Assembly (NCBI RefSeq): GCF_037658235.1
Contig: NZ_JBBJLN010000004.1
Span: forward strand, 124,001 to 188,000
DNA from: Yunchengibacter salinarum
GTDB taxonomy: Bacteria; Pseudomonadota; Alphaproteobacteria; Sphingomonadales; Kordiimonadaceae
Direction of reading: 5' to 3'
DNA: 64,000 nt
The position numbers and the translations under genes were made by a program. Below the pieces are notes generated by a model that saw only the letters and a list, made by a program, of their open reading frames with translations, did no database searches and was not told the origin of the DNA. Positions 9,795 through 19,640 of the stretch are shown piece after piece (within the stretch, counting starts at the first letter, position 1; each line of letters starts with the position of its first letter).

Positions 9795-10780
9795 CAGGCA
9801 GCCGATCGCTCGAACAAAGGTGTGTAAAAATCTTCCAGCGCCCGCTTCACCGCGTCCGTATCGTCCAGACTGTTCACCATCTGGCGGAATTCGGCGGAAC
9901 CGCGCAGCCCCTTTGTGTACCAGCCCAGATGCTTGCGCGCCATGCGCATACCCGCATGATCGCCGTAATGGTCCAGCATCGCCTGATAATGGCCCAACAC
10001 GGTCTCTAGCTGTTCCTCGATCGAGGGGGAACCCAGCCGTTCGCCGGTACTGAGATAGTGAATCACCTGCGCGGGAAACCAGGGGCGGCCATAACAGCCC
10101 CGGCCCAGCATCACCCCGTCCGCGCCGGAATCCGCCAGGGCCTGATCCACATCGTCCAGCGTGTTGATATCCCCATTGACGATGACCGGAATGTCCACCG
10201 CCTGCTTGACGCGAGCGACCTTTTTCCAGTCCGCATGGCCGCGATACATCTGGCAGCGTGTCCGGCCATGAACCACCACCATTCTGATGCCCGCCTCTTC
10301 CGCGATGCGGGCAAGCTGGTCGGCATTGAAGCTGTCGTCATCCCATCCCAACCGCATTTTCAGCGTCACCGGCAAGGACACCGCATCCACCGTGGCGCGG
10401 ATCAAGTCCCCGGCATGGTCCAGATCGCGCATCAGGGCGGACCCCGCATGGCCGTTCACCACCTTTTTCACGGGGCAGCCCATATTGATATCGATGATGG
10501 CAGCGCCGCGATCCTCGTTCAGGCGGGCGGCCTCATACATCTTGGACGCCTCGCACCCGGCAAGCTGCACGGACATGGGAAATTCATCCGGCGTATTGCT
10601 GGCCATTTTCAGGGTTTTGCGGTTTTCCCGGATCATCGCCTCGCTGGCGATCATCTCGGACACCACAAGCCCCGCCCCGAAGCGCTTGACCAGCCGACGG
10701 AAGGGCAGATCGGTCACGCCCGACATGGGGGCCAGGAATACCGGGTCTTTGATTTCAACGGGACCAATGCTAAGAGCCAT
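9794..10780 (-). CDS. dusB: tRNA-dihydrouridine synthase DusB (NifR3 family)
   Basis: FMN-dependent enzyme that reduces uridine to dihydrouridine in the tRNA D-loop. The 328 aa form a TIM barrel with the FMN-binding opening LAPMSGVTDLPFR, the catalytic cysteine C102 in INMGCPVKKVV, and GADGVMLGRGCYGRPW near residue 225. It is the first gene of the dusB-ntrB-ntrC unit and overlaps ntrB by 1 nt. It faces ispDF across a 47 bp divergent intergenic region. The name NifR3 reflects this linkage to nitrogen genes, not a direct regulatory role. Confidence 0.95.
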   Translation of the reverse strand: MALSIGPVEIKDPVFLAPMSGVTDLPFRRLVKRFGAGLVVSEMIASEAMIRENRKTLKMASNTPDEFPMSVQLAGCEASKMYEAARLNEDRGAAIIDINMGCPVKKVVNGHAGSALMRDLDHAGDLIRATVDAVSLPVTLKMRLGWDDDSFNADQLARIAEEAGIRMVVVHGRTRCQMYRGHADWKKVARVKQAVDIPVIVNGDINTLDDVDQALADSGADGVMLGRGCYGRPWFPAQVIHYLSTGERLGSPSIEEQLETVLGHYQAMLDHYGDHAGMRMARKHLGWYTKGLRGSAEFRQMVNSLDDTDAVKRALEDFYTPLFERSAA

Positions 10781-10827
10781 GGGAGCAATCCCTTTTCAAT
10801 GGATCATGCCTAAAAATTGGGCACCTT

Positions 10828-12084
10828 ATGCCAGAAACAATGCCCCAAGACCAGAACGAATTCCCACATGCCGCAGCAAATGCAGTCGGCGGCGCTGATA
10901 ATGGCGATGCGCCGGGCGTGGTGGTGGTGGCCGCGGGTGAAGGGCAGCGCGCGGGCGGCGCCCTGCCCAAGCAATACCACATGCTGGCCGGGCGCCCTGT
11001 TCTGATTCATTGTCTGGACCATCTCACAGCCGCCTGCCCGGAGGGCTCCCCGATCCTCCTGGTGATCCACCGGGATATGTTTGACCACGCCCGCGCCCTG
11101 CTGGACGAATGGGGATATGGCACCACTCCGCTGGTGGTCGGCGGCGCCACACGGCAGGAAAGCGTGCGCCGCGGGCTTGAAGCGCTGAGTGCCGCCGCGC
11201 CCCGCACCGTACTGATCCATGATGCGGCGCGCCCCTTCATAAACGCGGCCATGATCCACGGCCTGCGGGCCGCCATTTCCGACACACAGGGCGCGATCCC
11301 CGCGCTCAGCGTGGCGGACAGCCTGAAATCGGTCAGCGGCACAACTGTGACAGGCGCGGTGAACCGGGACGGGCTGGTACGCGTTCAAACGCCGCAGGGC
11401 TTTCCCTTCGCCCCCCTCCTGGCCGCGCACCGCGCCGCCAAGGGACAGGATTTCACAGACGATGCGGGGGTCTTCCAGGCCGCCGGATACGGTGTAAGGA
11501 TATGCACCGGATCGGAGGCCGCTTTCAAGATCACCGAGTCACGGGACTTTCAGCGGGCCGAGGCGCTGGTGCAGATGCGTTTGCAGGATATTCGCGTGGG
11601 CCACGGCCATGATGTGCACGCCTTCGGCCCCGGCGATCATGTGATACTTGGCGGTGTTGCCATTCCCCATGACCGCGCGCTCAAGGGCCATTCGGATGCG
11701 GATGTGGCCCTGCACGCCCTGACCGATGCCGTGCTCGCCGCATTGGCGGACGGGGATATCGGCCAGCACTTCCCGCCGAGCGACCCGGCCCTTGCGGGCA
11801 TATCGTCCGACCGCTTCCTGCGCTTCGCCGCCGAACGGGTGCGGGCGCGTGGCGGCATGATCGCCCATCTGGCTCTTGTGCTGATCGCGGAAGCGCCGAA
11901 AATAGGCCCGCACAACGCCCCAATGCGCCAGCGTATCGCCCGGATTGCCGGGCTTTCACCGGATCGGGTCAGCGTGCAGGCCACCACCAGCGAAAAACTG
12001 GGTTTTACCGGTCGCCGGGAAGGCATCGCGGCCAATGCCACCGCCACGGTGCGCCTGCCGCTGGAGGCACCGGATGGGGCATAA
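10828..12084 (+). CDS. ispDF: Bifunctional IspD/IspF isoprenoid enzyme
   Basis: One polypeptide with two enzymes of the MEP pathway. The N-terminal half is MEP cytidylyltransferase (IspD): GEGQRAGGALPKQY as the CTP-binding loop, VLIHDAARPF, and QTPQGFPF. The C-terminal half, from about residue 250, is MECDP synthase (IspF): VGHGHDVHAFGPGDHVILGG and GHSDADVALHALTDAVLAAL with the zinc ligands. 418 aa. The fusion is typical of alphaproteobacteria and some epsilonproteobacteria. The start at 10828 lacks an obvious Shine-Dalgarno, and the 20-30 residues before VVVVAAGEG are not conserved, so the true start could be a little downstream. It overlaps pgpA by 11 bp. Confidence 0.93.
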   Translation: MPETMPQDQNEFPHAAANAVGGADNGDAPGVVVVAAGEGQRAGGALPKQYHMLAGRPVLIHCLDHLTAACPEGSPILLVIHRDMFDHARALLDEWGYGTTPLVVGGATRQESVRRGLEALSAAAPRTVLIHDAARPFINAAMIHGLRAAISDTQGAIPALSVADSLKSVSGTTVTGAVNRDGLVRVQTPQGFPFAPLLAAHRAAKGQDFTDDAGVFQAAGYGVRICTGSEAAFKITESRDFQRAEALVQMRLQDIRVGHGHDVHAFGPGDHVILGGVAIPHDRALKGHSDADVALHALTDAVLAALADGDIGQHFPPSDPALAGISSDRFLRFAAERVRARGGMIAHLALVLIAEAPKIGPHNAPMRQRIARIAGLSPDRVSVQATTSEKLGFTGRREGIAANATATVRLPLEAPDGA

Positions 12085-12604
12085 GGGCGACCTTGGCGGC
12101 TGGCAGGGGCGGTATCGCTCCCCCTTCTTCTGGTGGGTGGTCTGGTTCGGGGCGGGCCTGATGCGCCCAGCCCCCGGCACGTGGGGGTCGCTGGCCGCCG
12201 TGATTCTGGGCTATTTCATGCTGCGGGCCGGCATGACGCCGGGGGAGCTGATCGGCCTTGTGGTTTTTGGATCAACCGTATCCGTTACCATAATTGGCCA
12301 GGTGGAGCGTCTGAGCGGCATTCATGATGCGCCGGAAGTGGTGATCGATGAAGTCTTCGGGCAGTGGCTGGCCCTTGTGCCGGTGGCGGTTGTGGGACTG
12401 CCCGTTGGGTGGGCCGCCCTCGCGCCGCTGCTGGTCGCTTTCGGCCTGTTTCGACTGTTCGACATATGGAAACCCTTTCCCATAGGCTGGATGGACAGGC
12501 ATATTGGGGGTGGCACGGGGGTGATGGTGGATGACCTCATGGCCGGGCTGATGGCCGCGCTGGGCCTTGTTCTGCTCTATATGATGGGAGCGTTCCATGT
12601 TTGA
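12074..12604 (+). CDS. pgpA: Phosphatidylglycerophosphatase A
   Basis: Inner-membrane enzyme that dephosphorylates phosphatidylglycerophosphate to phosphatidylglycerol. At 176 aa it shows the family start PAPGTWGSLAAV and the acidic stretch VIDEVFGQW, then several hydrophobic helices and IGWMDRHIGGGTGVMVDDLMAG. The ATG at 12074 is chosen because it overlaps the end of ispDF and begins just before the conserved region. The end overlaps the start of cinA by 8 bp, so ispDF-pgpA-cinA read as one tightly coupled operon. Confidence 0.93.
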   Translation: MGHKGDLGGWQGRYRSPFFWWVVWFGAGLMRPAPGTWGSLAAVILGYFMLRAGMTPGELIGLVVFGSTVSVTIIGQVERLSGIHDAPEVVIDEVFGQWLALVPVAVVGLPVGWAALAPLLVAFGLFRLFDIWKPFPIGWMDRHIGGGTGVMVDDLMAGLMAALGLVLLYMMGAFHV

Positions 12605-13103
12605 TCAGGAAATCACCGATCTTGCCGCCGAGGTTCTGGACGCCGCGCGCCGTCGCGGCTGGATGATCGCAACCGCGGAATCCTGCACCGGCGGGCTGGT
12701 GTCGGGGGCGCTTACCGCCATTGCCGGGTCCAGCGACGTGCTGGACCGGGGCTTTGTCACCTACAGCAATGATGCCAAGCAACAGATGCTGGGGGTGTCG
12801 TCGGAAAGCCTGGGGCGGTTCGGGGCCGTATCGGAACCGGTGGCCAAGGAAATGGCCTATGGCGCGCTGAGTGAATCGCGGGCGGATATCACGCTGGCCA
12901 TTACCGGGATCGCCGGGCCGGGCGGCGGCTCGGCGGAAAGGCCGGTGGGGCTGGTATGGTTCGCCACCGCCACGCAGGGCCGCACGCCGGACGGATTTTA
13001 CCGCAGCTATGGCGACAAGGGCCGCTCTCAGGTGCGGCGGCTTAGCGTGGTGGACGGCCTGATGGCGCTGTTGCAGAAATGCCGGGGCGATCTGGCCGAT
13101 TGA
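12597..13103 (+). CDS. pncC: CinA C-terminal-type nicotinamide-nucleotide amidohydrolase
   Basis: 168 aa protein made only of the CinA C-terminal domain, which deamidates nicotinamide mononucleotide to nicotinic acid mononucleotide for NAD salvage. Typical motifs are TAESCTGGLVSGALTAIAGSS, GFVTYSNDAKQQMLGV and AITGIAGPGGGSAERPVGLVWFA. The N-terminal MoaB-like half of full CinA is absent, as in stand-alone PncC proteins. It is the last gene of the ispDF-pgpA-cinA unit; the next gene is convergent, 61 bp away. Confidence 0.92.
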   Translation: MFDQEITDLAAEVLDAARRRGWMIATAESCTGGLVSGALTAIAGSSDVLDRGFVTYSNDAKQQMLGVSSESLGRFGAVSEPVAKEMAYGALSESRADITLAITGIAGPGGGSAERPVGLVWFATATQGRTPDGFYRSYGDKGRSQVRRLSVVDGLMALLQKCRGDLAD

Positions 13104-13164
13104 CCAGGCCAGTGCCGGCTCGCGCTTCCCTTTTCAGGGCGCGGTCTGTTTCTTCGTACCGTCC

Positions 13165-13443
13165 CTATTTCTTCATCCCGTCCACGAAGGCGTCCACCTC
13201 CACCTTCAGGCTATGACCCCGTTCGGCAATTTCCTTTTCAAAATGCTCGTCCACCTGGCCGCCCTCCTTCAGGGCCGCTTCGATCCGGCTGGAAAGTTGC
13301 TGCAATTCCTGCAACAGATTTTCATATTGCTGGCGCAGGTTTTCCTGCCTATCCGGCTCAAAGGCGGGATGCGTGTTGTGGTCTTCCAGATGCTGCTCCC
13401 GGCCCCGCAGTTCCTGAGCCAGGCGATGCAGAAAATCGCTCAT
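13165..13443 (-). CDS. Small charged coiled-coil protein, function unknown
   Basis: 92 aa protein that I do not recognise. It is very rich in Glu, Gln, His and Leu with heptad-like spacing (LRQQYENLLQELQQLSSRI), so it is probably an alpha-helical coiled coil, cytoplasmic, with no signal peptide or membrane segment. The ATG at 13443 (MSDFLHRLAQEL) has a purine-rich GGGGGAG upstream; a longer reading from 13494 adds unlikely sequence. It sits alone between convergent cinA and the Coq10-like gene. Strand, codon use and lack of a competing frame support a real gene. A perfect 7-bp hairpin (13480-13501) lies just upstream. Confidence 0.6.
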   Translation of the reverse strand: MSDFLHRLAQELRGREQHLEDHNTHPAFEPDRQENLRQQYENLLQELQQLSSRIEAALKEGGQVDEHFEKEIAERGHSLKVEVDAFVDGMKK

Positions 13444-13600
13444 GAGATGTGTCTCCCCCTGAAGATATAACCGTGGCGGGCCGGGCATCATCACGCCCGG
13501 CGCTGCATGGCTTCAGCATGACCGAACATGGCCGCGCAGGCAAGCAGGGTGAAAAGGCGTGGCGGTTGAATGGGGCCGGGTGAAAAACAGGGGCACCACC

Positions 13601-14053
13601 TCAGTCCGCGGCTTTTTGCTGGTCCGCGAACAGCGCGTCCGCACGGGTGCGAAATGCGTCCACCATGCGATTGGTGGCCTTGGTGAACACATCACCGATG
13701 GCTTTTTCCAGCAAGCGGGACTTGAACTGAAAATCCACCTCGAAATCGATCACGGTGCTGCCATCGTCCTGCGCGATGAAGCGCCAGTCATTATAGAGAT
13801 ATTTCATCGGCCCGCGGATATAGTCCACATAAATGCGATCCGGACACTGAGTATAGACGCGGCTGGTGAACTTTTCACGGAACATCTTGAACCCGATGAT
13901 CAGGTCCGCATCAAAGCGATCCGGGCGCGCATTATAAACGCGCGCCCCCAGACACCAGGGCAGGAATTCGGGATAACGGCGCACGTCACCCACCATGGCG
14001 CACAGATCTTCCCGGTTATAGGGCAAATGCTGTCTCTGCCGATGACGCGGCAC
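13601..14053 (-). CDS. Coq10/RatA-type SRPBCC-fold protein
   Basis: 150 aa START-like (polyketide cyclase/SRPBCC) protein. The opening YNREDLCAMVGDVRRYPEFLPWC and the motif TVIDFEVDFQFKSRLLEKAIG are those of the Coq10/RatA/YfjG family. In mitochondria and alphaproteobacteria, members are thought to bind ubiquinone and aid respiration; the E. coli relative RatA was described as a ribosome-association toxin. The alphaproteobacterial linkage to lipA and the pyruvate dehydrogenase operon, seen here (39 bp after lipA), favours the respiratory role. Soluble, no signal peptide. Confidence 0.88.
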   Translation of the reverse strand: MPRHRQRQHLPYNREDLCAMVGDVRRYPEFLPWCLGARVYNARPDRFDADLIIGFKMFREKFTSRVYTQCPDRIYVDYIRGPMKYLYNDWRFIAQDDGSTVIDFEVDFQFKSRLLEKAIGDVFTKATNRMVDAFRTRADALFADQQKAAD

Positions 14054-14092
14054 AGGTCACCTCCTCAGGCGCGGAAAGAAGCGGTATTGCGC

Positions 14093-15028
14093 TCAGGCCG
14101 ACGCGGCCCGTTTGCCCGCCAGCTTCTTGTCCCGCGCGGCCCGCAGCTTTTCGAAATCATCCCCCGCATGATAGCTGGACCGAGTCAGGGGTGTGGCGGA
14201 CACCATCAGGAATCCCTTCCCCCTCGCCATCCGCTCATAAGACTTGAATTCATCGGGCGTGACGAACCGATCCAGTTTCGCGTGGCGCCGCGTGGGCTGA
14301 AGATACTGACCAATGGTGATGAAATCGATATCCGCCGAGCGCATGTCATCCATCACCTGCCCCACTTCCAGGCGGTCTTCCCCAAGCCCCACCATGATGC
14401 CGGACTTGGTGAAAATGGCCGGGTCCACCTGCTTCACGCGCTCCAGAAGTTTCAATGAATGATAATAGCGGGCGCCGGGGCGGATTTTCGGATAAAGCCG
14501 CGGCACCGTTTCCAGATTATGGTTGAACACATCCGGTCTCGCCTCCGCCACCTTTTCGATCGAGCCCGGCTTGTTGCGGAAATCCGGGGTCAGAATTTCG
14601 ATGGTGGTATCGGGGCTGGCCTTGCGGATTTCCGCGATCACCTTCACGAACTGATCAGCGCCACCGTCTTCCAGATCATCCCGGTCCACGGACGTGATCA
14701 CGATATGCTTCAGCCCCATGGTGACACAGGCTTCCGCCGTATGCTTCGGCTCCATCGGGTCCACCGGATTGGGCCGCCCGGTCTTCACATTGCAAAAGGC
14801 GCAGGCGCGGGTACAGGTGTCCCCCAGAATCATCACCGTGGCATGGCGCTTCTGCCAGCATTCACCGATATTCGGACAGGCCGCCTCTTCACAGACGGTG
14901 TGCAGATTCTTGGCCCGCATCAGCTTCCGGGTCTCGGCAAATTCCCTGGATGTGGGCGCCTTGACCCGAATCCATTCCGGTTTGCGCGGGATGGCATCGT
15001 CCTTCTTCGGCGTGACCGGTTCGTTCAT
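14093..15028 (-). CDS. lipA: Lipoyl synthase
   Basis: Radical-SAM enzyme that inserts two sulfurs into protein-bound octanoyl groups to make lipoyl cofactor. At 311 aa it has the auxiliary cluster cysteines C46-X4-C51-X5-C57 (CEEAACPNIGEC) and the radical-SAM triad C72-X3-C76-X2-C79 (CTRACAFC), plus the C-terminal RSSYHAGDDF serine motif. Its substrates, the lipoyl domains of PdhB and PdhC, are encoded just upstream, together with lpd. The gap to lpd is 79 bp, so it may be the distal part of the pdh operon. Confidence 0.97.
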   Translation of the reverse strand: MNEPVTPKKDDAIPRKPEWIRVKAPTSREFAETRKLMRAKNLHTVCEEAACPNIGECWQKRHATVMILGDTCTRACAFCNVKTGRPNPVDPMEPKHTAEACVTMGLKHIVITSVDRDDLEDGGADQFVKVIAEIRKASPDTTIEILTPDFRNKPGSIEKVAEARPDVFNHNLETVPRLYPKIRPGARYYHSLKLLERVKQVDPAIFTKSGIMVGLGEDRLEVGQVMDDMRSADIDFITIGQYLQPTRRHAKLDRFVTPDEFKSYERMARGKGFLMVSATPLTRSSYHAGDDFEKLRAARDKKLAGKRAASA

Positions 15029-15107
15029 GCCTTTTCAGCCTTTCGACGGGGTGAGGTCCCGGTTTGCGGCAGCGCCCGGCAGGGGCCGCCGCCCGGTATG
15101 TTCTGGC

Positions 15108-16505
<1,398 letters not shown>

Positions 16506-16507
16506 GA

Positions 16508-16864
16508 TCAGATCCTCTCAGCTTGTGTCACGGTGCGCGGGTCCGCCGCATCACCTGTATTAACGGTATCCTCGCGCTCGAAAAGCAGCACCGAGCACCG
16601 CTCCGGCGCGAACGGCTTGTGTTCCACTCCGCGCGGCACCACCAGCATTTCACCGGTCTCGACCCACTCGGCGCCATCCCGCCAATCCATTCGGAATCGG
16701 CCATCCAGCACCAGAAAAAGCTCGTCCGCGTCCGCATGGGCGTGCCAGACAAAATCGCCTTCCAGATGGGCAAGCCGAACCGCGTGGTCGTCCACCTGTG
16801 CGACGGTGCGCGGCGACCAGGTATCCGCAAAGGCGGCCAACTTGTCCTTGAGCGCGATTTTCAC
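16508..16864 (-). CDS. Small cupin-domain protein in the pdh operon
   Basis: 118 aa single-domain cupin. The metal-binding motif is visible as DFVWHAHADADELFLVLDGRF (two His and a Glu), with the second motif in VPRGVEHKPFAPE. The substrate is unknown; similar small cupins occur as unassigned open reading frames. It lies between pdhC (9 bp) and lpd (2 bp) on the same strand, so it is almost certainly co-transcribed with the pyruvate dehydrogenase genes. It could be a small enzyme or a metabolite-binding protein; the sequence does not decide. Confidence 0.85.
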   Translation of the reverse strand: MKIALKDKLAAFADTWSPRTVAQVDDHAVRLAHLEGDFVWHAHADADELFLVLDGRFRMDWRDGAEWVETGEMLVVPRGVEHKPFAPERCSVLLFEREDTVNTGDAADPRTVTQAERI

Positions 16865-16873
16865 GGCCCGCTC

Positions 16874-18214
16874 CTAGAGCAGCATGGAGATCGGGTCCTC
16901 CACATATTGCTTGAATGCCTGCAGGAACTGCGCCCCCACGGCACCGTCCACGGCGCGGTGGTCACAGCTCAGCGTGCAGGACATCACGGTGGCCTGAGCC
17001 ACGGCACCATCCTTAATCACAGCGCGCTGCTCCCCGGCGCCGACAGCCAGAATGGCCCCTTGCGGCGGGTTGATCACGGCGCCGAATTCCTTGATCCCGA
17101 ACATACCGAGATTAGAGATGGAGAAGGTGCCCCCGGCATAGTCTTCCGGCATCAGCTTGCCTTCCTTGGCCCGGCCTGCCAGATCCTTCATGGATTCGGA
17201 AATTTCCTTGAGGCCCTTGGACCCGGCATCCCGCACCACAGGCGTGATCAGGCCGCCATCGATCGCCACGGCAACGGAAATGTCCTGGCGCTCGTACCAG
17301 TACATCTTGTCCCCGGCGAACTGCACATTGGCCGCAGGCACTTTTTTCAGTGCCAACGCACTTGCCCGGATCAGGAAATCGTTCACCGACAGCTTGGCGC
17401 CGGTGCCTTCCAGCTTGGCATTCAGATCCTTGCGCTGGGCCAACAGCGTGTCCAGCTCGCACTCAATGGTCAGATAGAAGTGCGGCACGGTCTGCTTGGA
17501 TTCGGTCAGGCGCTTGGCAATGGTCTTGCGCATGTTCGACAGTTTCTCTTCCCGGTACGGGATGTCGTCATGCGGCGGATAAACCGGCACATCGCCCGCC
17601 GGTGCGGCGGCAGCGGCCGGCTTCGATGCCTCTGGCGCTTTCGTCTCTGCCGGGGCCGCTTTGGCCTCGCCCTTGCGGGCGGCCTCGATATCGCGCTTGA
17701 TGATGCGCCCCTTGGGGCCGCTGCCCGTCAGGCTGGCAAGGTCAATACCGTCCTGCGCGGCCATGCGGCGCGCCAGCGGAGACGCCTTGACGCGATTACC
17801 CTTGGCATCTTCCGGCGCGGCGGGGGCCTTTGCATCCGGCGCCGGTGCCGTGGCGGTATCCGCTTTCGGCGCCGTGTCACCCTCTTCCGATTTGGCGGGG
17901 GTTCCGGCATCGGCGGCATTATCTGCGCCGCCTTTGCCCGCACCCTGTGCGCGCACGTCCGCCGGGTCTTCACCCTCTTCCGCCAGCAGGCAGATCAGTT
18001 CCCCCACCGGCACATCGTCCGTTCCCGCTTCCACCAGGATACTGGCAACCGTGCCCTCATCGATGGACTCCACCTCCATGGTAGCCTTGTCGGTCTCGAT
18101 CTCGGCAAGAATGTCGCCATTCTCCACCGTATCGCCCTCTTTCACCAGCCAGCGGGCCAGTGTGCCTTTTTCCATGGTCGGCGACAGGGCCGGCATATTG
18201 ACTTCAATGGCCAT
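16874..18214 (-). CDS. pdhC: Pyruvate dehydrogenase E2, dihydrolipoamide acetyltransferase
   Basis: Core subunit of the pyruvate dehydrogenase complex; transfers the acetyl group from lipoyl to CoA. 446 aa: one lipoyl domain (residues 1-80, lipoylated Lys in EIETDKATMEVES), an Ala/Pro/Glu-rich linker, an E1/E3-binding domain (VKASPLARRMAAQDGID ... GRIIKRDIEAA), a second linker and the catalytic domain with the HXXXDG-type motif SCDHRAVDGAVG near the end. The lipoyl domain is nearly identical in DNA sequence to that of pdhB. It follows pdhB by 14 bp. Confidence 0.97.
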   Translation of the reverse strand: MAIEVNMPALSPTMEKGTLARWLVKEGDTVENGDILAEIETDKATMEVESIDEGTVASILVEAGTDDVPVGELICLLAEEGEDPADVRAQGAGKGGADNAADAGTPAKSEEGDTAPKADTATAPAPDAKAPAAPEDAKGNRVKASPLARRMAAQDGIDLASLTGSGPKGRIIKRDIEAARKGEAKAAPAETKAPEASKPAAAAAPAGDVPVYPPHDDIPYREEKLSNMRKTIAKRLTESKQTVPHFYLTIECELDTLLAQRKDLNAKLEGTGAKLSVNDFLIRASALALKKVPAANVQFAGDKMYWYERQDISVAVAIDGGLITPVVRDAGSKGLKEISESMKDLAGRAKEGKLMPEDYAGGTFSISNLGMFGIKEFGAVINPPQGAILAVGAGEQRAVIKDGAVAQATVMSCTLSCDHRAVDGAVGAQFLQAFKQYVEDPISMLL

Positions 18215-18228
18215 CGTTCACTGTCCCC

Positions 18229-19635
18229 TTAACTGTCGGCGTAGCAGACGGCCTTGGCCGCCGTGATGATCTGGTCGCTGCTGATGAGCGCCGCCTTTTC
18301 CAGATTGGCGGCATAGGGCAGCGGCACATCCGCATCCGTGCAGCGCGTTACCGGCGCATCCAGATAATCGAAGGCGTCTTCCATCAGGCGTGCGGAAATT
18401 TCCGACCCCACACCGAACTGCGGCCAGCCTTCTTCCGCCACAACGCAACGATTGGTCTTTTTCACACTGTCGATGACGGTGGCCATATCCAGCGGGCGAA
18501 TGGTGCGCAGGTCGATCACTTCCGCGTCAATTCCCTCCGCGGCCAGGGCCTCCGCCGCCTTCAGGGCTTCCCCCACGGCGATGGAATAGGCCACGATGGT
18601 CACGTCCGCACCCCGGCGCTTCACGCTGGCCTTGCCGATCGGAATCACCCAGTCATCCATTTGGGGGATGTCGAAGGTTTCGCCGTAAAGCAGCTCGTTT
18701 TCCAGGAAGACCACCGGCGTGTCGTCGCGGATGGCGGCCTTCAAAAGCCCCTTGGCATCCGAAGCGTCATAGGGTGCGACAACCTTCAGGCCCGGCACAT
18801 GCCCATACCAACTTGCATAGTTCTGACTGTGTTGTGCGGCCACGCGCGCCGCGGCCCCGTTCGGCCCGCGGAACACAATGGGACATTCGATCAACCCGCC
18901 GGACATGTACTTCGTCTTGGCGGCGGAATTGATGATGTGGTCAATGGCCTGCATGGCGAAGTTGAAGGTCATGAACTCCACCACGGGGCGCAGACCTGTC
19001 ATGGCGGCCCCGACGGCCAGCCCGGCAAAACCGTGCTCCGTGATCGGGGTATCGACCACGCGATCCGGGCCGAATTCATCCAGCAGCCCCTGCGTGACCT
19101 TGTAAGCGCCCTGATATTCGGCGATTTCCTCGCCCATCAGGAACACTTTATCATCCCGGCGGAGCTCCTCGGCCATACCGTCCCGCAGCGCTTCCCGCAG
19201 GGTGATCTCCGTCATGTCGGTCCCTTCGGGAATTTCCGGGTCCGAAGGCGGCGGGGCCGTATCCGCGGCGGCCTCTGGCGTGGGGGCGCCCTGCTCGTCA
19301 TCGCCCGTCTCGGCGACCTTTTCGCTGTCGCCGCCACCGGGTGCGCCAGCCGGAGCCGACGCATCCTCAAGGCCCACTTTTTCCGGGTCTTCGCCTTCTT
19401 CGGCCAGAACCGCAATGGGGGTGCCCACTTTCACATTGTCCGTGCCCGCATCCACCAGGATGCTGGCAACCGTGCCCTCATCGATGGACTCCACCTCCAT
19501 GGTGGCCTTGTCGGTCTCGATCTCGGCGAGAATGTCGCCATTCTCTACCGTATCACCCTCTTTCACCAACCAGCGGGCCAGAGTCCCCTCCTCCATGGTC
19601 GGCGACAGGGCCGGCATTTTGATTTCAATGGCCAT
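18229..19635 (-). CDS. pdhB: Pyruvate dehydrogenase E1 beta subunit with N-terminal lipoyl domain
   Basis: Beta half of the thiamine-diphosphate E1 enzyme, 468 aa. Residues 1-80 are a lipoyl domain with lysine in EIETDKATMEVES; then comes an acidic Ala/Gly/Pro linker (about 90-140). The rest is the transketolase pyrimidine-binding and C-terminal domains (TEITLREALRDGMAEELRRD, DTPITEHGFAGLAVGAAM, FLENELLYGETF). A lipoyl domain on E1 beta is a known alphaproteobacterial feature; most other bacteria lack it. It starts 5 bp after pdhA. Confidence 0.97.
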   Translation of the reverse strand: MAIEIKMPALSPTMEEGTLARWLVKEGDTVENGDILAEIETDKATMEVESIDEGTVASILVDAGTDNVKVGTPIAVLAEEGEDPEKVGLEDASAPAGAPGGGDSEKVAETGDDEQGAPTPEAAADTAPPPSDPEIPEGTDMTEITLREALRDGMAEELRRDDKVFLMGEEIAEYQGAYKVTQGLLDEFGPDRVVDTPITEHGFAGLAVGAAMTGLRPVVEFMTFNFAMQAIDHIINSAAKTKYMSGGLIECPIVFRGPNGAAARVAAQHSQNYASWYGHVPGLKVVAPYDASDAKGLLKAAIRDDTPVVFLENELLYGETFDIPQMDDWVIPIGKASVKRRGADVTIVAYSIAVGEALKAAEALAAEGIDAEVIDLRTIRPLDMATVIDSVKKTNRCVVAEEGWPQFGVGSEISARLMEDAFDYLDAPVTRCTDADVPLPYAANLEKAALISSDQIITAAKAVCYADS

Positions 19636-19640
19636 AGTGC

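Noticed and set aside
13480..13501. Terminator between the small coiled-coil gene and the Coq10-like gene
   Set aside because: GCCGGGC-N8-GCCCGGC is a strong hairpin, but neither strand has a T-run after it, so it is only noted.
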